Assembly: GCF_026625805.1 (NCBI RefSeq)
Contig: NZ_CP113064.1
Coordinates: 186,001-250,000, forward strand
Length of the DNA stretch: 64,000 nucleotides
Direction of reading: 5' to 3'
Source of the DNA: Brevundimonas sp. SL130
GTDB taxonomy: Bacteria; Pseudomonadota; Alphaproteobacteria; Caulobacterales; Caulobacteraceae
Below the pieces are notes generated by a model. The model did not search any database. It worked only from the letters and a program-made list of their open reading frames with translations, and had not been told where the DNA came from. The translations under genes were made by a program, and so were the position numbers. Within the stretch, counting starts at the first letter, position 1. Each line of letters starts with the position of its first letter. This document shows, piece after piece, positions 60,747-64,000 of the stretch.

Positions 60747-61823
60747 ATGATTCGATCCGTTTTCCGCCATTTGTCGCCAATCCTGGCGGCAGTGCTGATC
60801 GCCGCTGTCGCCGCACCGACCTCGGCTGAACCTGCGGGGCCGGTGGTCGTCAGCGAGTTCATCTACGCCACAGCCCCCTATCCTCAGGCCCATGCCTCGA
60901 CCGTCGTCGAAACGCGCACAGGCGTTATCGCGGCGGCCTGGTTCGGGGGCGCCTATGAGCGCTCGCCGGACGTCGAGATCTGGTTCGCGCGGCGTGGACC
61001 GGCGGGATGGGAAACACCGGTCTCGGTTGCGGACGGTGTTCAAGCCGACGGATCGCGCTTGCCGACCTGGAACCCCGTCCTGTTCCAGGACCCAGAGGGA
61101 GCGCTTCACCTGTTCTACAAGACCGGTCCCAGCCCCAGCACCTGGTGGGGTATGGAGCGTACATCGACGGACGACGGTCGCAGTTGGAGCCCGCCGCGCC
61201 GCTTGCCGGACGGAATCTTGGGGCCGATCAAGAACAAGCCTGTGGTTCTGGCCGACGGGACCTGGCTGTCGCCGTCCAGCACCGAGACCCCGGCCGAAGA
61301 ATGGTCGATACATTTCGAAAGAAGCGAGGATCGCGGTCAGACCTGGACCTCCACCCCGCCTGTGGCCTCGCCGGTGGGGCTGGCGGCGATCCAACCCAGT
61401 CTGTTGTTCCATCCTGACGGTCGGCTGGAGGCGGTCGCGCGGACCCGCCAGGGCGTGCTGTCGATGACCTGGTCGAACGACGGCGGTCGGACCTGGTCGC
61501 CGCTGGCGGCGATCGACCTGCCCAATCCCAACGCCGGCGCCGACGCCGTGACATTGCGCGATGGCCGTCAGTTGATCGTCTATAATCACAGCGCCCATCT
61601 GCCCGGCGATCCAGGCCATGGCCCGCGCTGGCCGCTAAACCTGGCCCTATCGGACGACGGTGTGACCTGGCGCAAGGTGCTGACGCTCGAGGATGCGCCG
61701 ATCAAGGACGGCTACGCCTATCCGGCGATCATTCAGACCCGCGACGGCTTGGTTCACCTGACCTATACCTATAACCGTGAACGCATCCGCCACGTGGTGG
61801 TTGATCCGTCGAAGCTGGAATAG
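60747..61823 (+). CDS. Secreted BNR/Asp-box sialidase-like protein
   Basis: 358 residues from ATG 60747 (AGGAG eight bases upstream; an upstream in-frame start at 60675 would overlap the regulator gene). Signal peptide 1-27 ('AAPTSAEP'). 'HASTVVETRTGVIAAAWFGGAYERSPDVEIWFARRG' (split in reading) is typical of the BNR_2 sialidase superfamily. Asp boxes: 'STDDGRSWSPP' (about 139), 'SEDRGQTWTS' (about 193), 'SNDGGRTWSPL' (about 243) and 'SDDGVTWRKV' (about 302). Many such proteins are not true sialidases (rhamnosidases, other glycan hydrolases or lectins), and the Arg triad was not verified. It probably acts in the periplasm or outside. Confidence 0.85.
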   Translation: MIRSVFRHLSPILAAVLIAAVAAPTSAEPAGPVVVSEFIYATAPYPQAHASTVVETRTGVIAAAWFGGAYERSPDVEIWFARRGPAGWETPVSVADGVQADGSRLPTWNPVLFQDPEGALHLFYKTGPSPSTWWGMERTSTDDGRSWSPPRRLPDGILGPIKNKPVVLADGTWLSPSSTETPAEEWSIHFERSEDRGQTWTSTPPVASPVGLAAIQPSLLFHPDGRLEAVARTRQGVLSMTWSNDGGRTWSPLAAIDLPNPNAGADAVTLRDGRQLIVYNHSAHLPGDPGHGPRWPLNLALSDDGVTWRKVLTLEDAPIKDGYAYPAIIQTRDGLVHLTYTYNRERIRHVVVDPSKLE

Positions 61824-61854
61824 CACGCGCCGCCGCCTCGGCCGCGCGCGCCCG

Positions 61855-62334
61855 TCAGCCTAAGGATACGATCTCAATCGACTGGCCCGTGACCGTGGTC
61901 TCGTCGCCGACCCGTCGGCCCAAAACCGCCCGCGCCAGAGGTGAAACATGACTGACCGAGCCCTTGGCCGGGTCGGCCTCGTCCTCCCCCACGATCCGCC
62001 AGGTCTGGACCCGCCCGTCCTCGCGCTCGATGGAGACCCAGCCGCCGAAACGCACCCGACCATCGTCGTCCCCGGGTTCCATCAACTGGGCTGAGGCGCG
62101 GCGGGCGGACCAATAGCGCAGGTCCCGGGTCGCCCGCGCCATGGCGGTGCGGTCGCTCTCGATCGACCCCTTGACCTGGGCGGCGGTGTAGGCGGCGCGG
62201 GCGGCGGCCAGTTCCGCCTCGATCAGGGCCAGTCCTTCGGGCGTGACCAGATTGGGGTGGGGCGAGATCGGGCGGTCCGCCAGGTCGGCGGCGGTGGCTT
62301 CCAGATCTTCTTCTCGGGTGAATGCGACGCTCAT
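61855..62334 (-). CDS. GreA/GreB-family transcription elongation factor
   Basis: 159 residues from ATG 62334. N-terminal coiled coil (about 30-90, 'PHPNLVTPEGLALIEAELAAARAAY', 'AMARATRDLRYWSARRASAQL'), then the FKBP-like C-domain 'DGRVRFGGWVSIEREDGRVQTWRIVGEDEADPAKGSVSHVSPLARAVLG' read in parts; 'VGEDEADPAKGSVSHVSPLA' is the Gre signature. The tip acidic pair that stimulates RNA cleavage is not clear, so it may be a GreA-like or Rnk-type variant. It probably relieves stalled RNA polymerase. Confidence 0.88.
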   Translation of the reverse strand: MSVAFTREEDLEATAADLADRPISPHPNLVTPEGLALIEAELAAARAAYTAAQVKGSIESDRTAMARATRDLRYWSARRASAQLMEPGDDDGRVRFGGWVSIEREDGRVQTWRIVGEDEADPAKGSVSHVSPLARAVLGRRVGDETTVTGQSIEIVSLG

Positions 62335-62397
62335 GGTTCGGACCATAGCGAACCGCGTCCCTATAGCCAGCGTCGCCGCAACCGGGCAAAGCGGGGG

Positions 62398-63612
62398 ATG
62401 ATCCAATCCAAACGTCAAGTCCATGTCATCGGCGCCGGCCCCGCCGGATTGATGGCGGCTGAGCGCCTGGCCCAGGCCGGGCTGACCGTCGTGGTGCACG
62501 ACCGGATGCCGTCCGTGGCCCGCAAGTTCCTGATGGCCGGACGCGGGGGGCTGAACCTGACTCATTCGGAGCCGCTCGACCGGTTTCTGACCCGCTATGG
62601 CTCGGCCCAGGAGCCCCTCTCGCGCTGGATCGACGCCTTCACGCCCGCCGACCTGACCGCCTGGGTCGAGGGCTTGGGCCAGACCACCTTCGTCGGCTCC
62701 AGCGGGCGGGTGTTTCCCGACGCGATGAAGACCTCGCCCCTGCTGCGGGCCTGGCTGGCGCGGCTGGATGGTCTGGACGTCGAAATCCGCACCCGGTCGC
62801 GCTGGATCGGCTGGCGAGATGGGGCTCTGGCGTTCGAGACGCCGGACGGAGAGCGGTTGGAACGGCCGGACGCCGTGGTCCTGGCTCTGGGCGGCGCCAG
62901 CTGGCCGCGCCTGGGCTCTGACGGCGCCTGGAAACCCTGGCTCGAGACCGCCGGGATCGCCGTCGCCCCCTTCCGCCCCGCCAATGTCGGCTTCGACCTC
63001 GCCTGGTCGCCGCTGTTCCGTGATCGGTTCGCCGGTCAGCCGCTGAAGGGCGTGGCCGTGACTCATGGGAACAAGACAGCGCGCGGCGAGGCCATGATCG
63101 CCCGCTACGGCCTGGAAGGCGGCGCCGTCTACGCTCTGTCGGCCGGACTGCGGTCGTCGGTAGAGGCGGACGGGCGGGCCGATATCCAGATCGATCTGAA
63201 GCCGGATGTCGCGGTCGGCAAATTGACCGACCGACTGTCCAAGCCGCGCGGCAAGGCCAGTCTGTCGAACCATCTGCGCAAAGTGGTCGGGCTCGAGTCG
63301 GCCGCCGTCGCCCTGCTGTATGAAGCCGGACCCCTGCCGGTTTCGCCCCGCGCCTTGGCCGAGCGGATCAAGGCCATGCCGTTGACGCTGACGGGCGTCC
63401 AGGGTCTGGAGCGCGCCATCTCCTCCGCCGGCGGGGTGGATCTGGAGGGCGTCGACGAGCGGTTGATGCTGACCGCCCGACCGGGCGTCTTCGTCGCCGG
63501 CGAGATGCTGGACTGGGAGGCGCCGACCGGCGGCTATCTGCTTCAGGCCAGTTTCGCATCCGGGGTCGTTGCGGCGCGGGGTCTTATGGCTTGGCTCGAC
63601 AGCCGGGACTGA
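62398..63612 (+). CDS. HI0933/BaiN-family flavoprotein
   Basis: 404 residues from ATG 62398. FAD-binding 'VHVIGAGPAGLMAAERLAQAG' (about 8-28), 'KFLMAGRGGLNLTHSEP' (family signature), 'FVGSSGRVFPDAMKTSPLLRAWL', 'VVLALGGASWPRLGSDGAW' and the terminal 'VFVAGEMLDWEAPTGGYLLQASFASGVVAARG'. This matches the subfamily of NAD(P)/FAD-dependent oxidoreductases called TIGR03862 (recalled). The substrate is unknown. Divergent from the Gre-family gene. Confidence 0.9.
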   Translation: MIQSKRQVHVIGAGPAGLMAAERLAQAGLTVVVHDRMPSVARKFLMAGRGGLNLTHSEPLDRFLTRYGSAQEPLSRWIDAFTPADLTAWVEGLGQTTFVGSSGRVFPDAMKTSPLLRAWLARLDGLDVEIRTRSRWIGWRDGALAFETPDGERLERPDAVVLALGGASWPRLGSDGAWKPWLETAGIAVAPFRPANVGFDLAWSPLFRDRFAGQPLKGVAVTHGNKTARGEAMIARYGLEGGAVYALSAGLRSSVEADGRADIQIDLKPDVAVGKLTDRLSKPRGKASLSNHLRKVVGLESAAVALLYEAGPLPVSPRALAERIKAMPLTLTGVQGLERAISSAGGVDLEGVDERLMLTARPGVFVAGEMLDWEAPTGGYLLQASFASGVVAARGLMAWLDSRD

Positions 63613-63649
63613 CGGGGGCAGGGTTGGGGTTCGCTGTTAGGAGTTCCCG

Positions 63650-64000
63650 ATGCGTCACGCCCTGCCCGCCGTTTCCGCCCTCGCTCTTATGCTCGCCTGT
63701 TCCCCGGCCACCGCGCAGGCGAGGCTGAACATCGACGCCGCAAGAATGAACGAGGCGGTTCGGGTTCTGGCTTCGGACGAATTCGAGGGGCGGGCGCCCG
63801 CCTCCCCCGGCGAGGAAAAGACCGTCGCCTGGCTGGTTGAACAGTTCCGCGCCGCCGGAGCCGAAGGGGGTGGACCGGACGGCGCCTTCGTCCAGGTCGC
63901 TCATCTGTCGCGCACCCGCCAGGATGGCCCGGCGACCGTCGCGGCCAGAGTTGGCGGGACGACGATCAATCTGGAACGCGGCCCGGAGGTTCTGGTCTCG
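63650..64000 (+). CDS. M28-family metallopeptidase, N-terminus only
   Basis: Cut by the right edge after 117 codons. AGGAG lies six bases before ATG 63650. The sequence starts with a signal peptide (residues 1-23; 'LALMLACSPATAQA', a Cys at 17 could also be a lipobox), then 'NEAVRVLASDEFEGRAPASPGEEKTVAWLVEQF', the opening of secreted M28 aminopeptidases (zinc ligands lie beyond the window). Probably secreted to the periplasm. Confidence 0.8.
   Translation, partial: MRHALPAVSALALMLACSPATAQARLNIDAARMNEAVRVLASDEFEGRAPASPGEEKTVAWLVEQFRAAGAEGGGPDGAFVQVAHLSRTRQDGPATVAARVGGTTINLERGPEVLVS

Noticed and set aside
1-64000. CRISPR array, tRNA, rRNA or phage genes
   Set aside because: No evenly spaced direct repeats, no tRNA T-loop/acceptor pattern and no capsid, terminase or integrase motifs were noticed on either strand; a tRNA-scan would settle small RNAs.

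Overview
The window reads as a piece of a high-GC alphaproteobacterial chromosome, most likely Caulobacteraceae and probably Brevundimonas-like. The main reason is gene order around the replication origin: hemE, an AT-richer gap with CtrA-like and DnaA-box-like sites, then the DUF299/ppsR, maf, aroE, coaE, dnaQ run, as known beside Cori of Caulobacter crescentus. A parAB-rsmG-mnmG-mnmE-rho block with parS-like palindromes lies about 4 to 12 kb away. The chvI-chvG-hprK-EIIA-HPr cluster and the nfuA-tsaB-rimI-fur-miaB-phoH-ybeY-lnt run are also typical of the class. Species cannot be settled by reading alone.

Layout. 1-3.1 kb: end of an aldo/keto-reductase-like gene, then a vitamin B12 TonB receptor on the minus strand behind a clear cobalamin riboswitch. 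3.1-7.8 kb: mutS and a chemoreceptor. 7.8-11.3 kb: lipoamide dehydrogenase and a PAS sensor kinase. 11.4-15.2 kb: a TonB receptor divergent from a beta-propeller phytase lipoprotein, a probable phytate-phosphorus scavenging pair. 15.2-19.1 kb: regulatory PTS (HPr, EIIA-Man, HprK) behind the ChvG/ChvI two-component system. 19.2-21.8 kb: three poorly known genes. 21.8-29.4 kb: parB, parA, rsmG, mnmG, mnmE, DUF6489, rho. 29.7-30.8 kb: an IS5-family element. 31.0-33.6 kb: overlapping hemE-hemH-hemJ. 33.6-34.0 kb: predicted origin. 34.0-37.7 kb: ppsR-maf-aroE-coaE-dnaQ. 37.8-49.4 kb: a segment bounded by two inverted, nearly identical IS630 copies, holding secB, a Tim44-like gene, mltA, ohr/ohrR, uspA and the very large NAD-glutamate dehydrogenase. 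49.6-64 kb: AI-2E-type permease, HerA-like ATPase, then the nfuA-to-lnt housekeeping run, a secreted BNR/Asp-box protein, a GreA-family factor, an HI0933-type flavoprotein and the start of an M28 peptidase.

Genes left of the origin (hemE to parB) and right of it (ppsR to dnaQ) point away from it, as expected for origin-proximal genes.

The strongest anomaly is a patch of about 750 bases (17.58-18.33 kb) with about 35-53% GC by hand count in a region near 70%. It encodes the first transmembrane segment and most of the periplasmic sensor of ChvG. It also holds a small opposite-strand gene for a secreted six-cysteine protein wedged between chvI and chvG. This looks like a horizontally exchanged sensor module plus a possible periplasmic partner, and it is the best candidate for undescribed biology here. 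Further points of interest are insertion sequences sitting in the middles of palindromic intergenic repeats, a conserved A8 slippage site in both IS630 copies, and the origin/parS layout.
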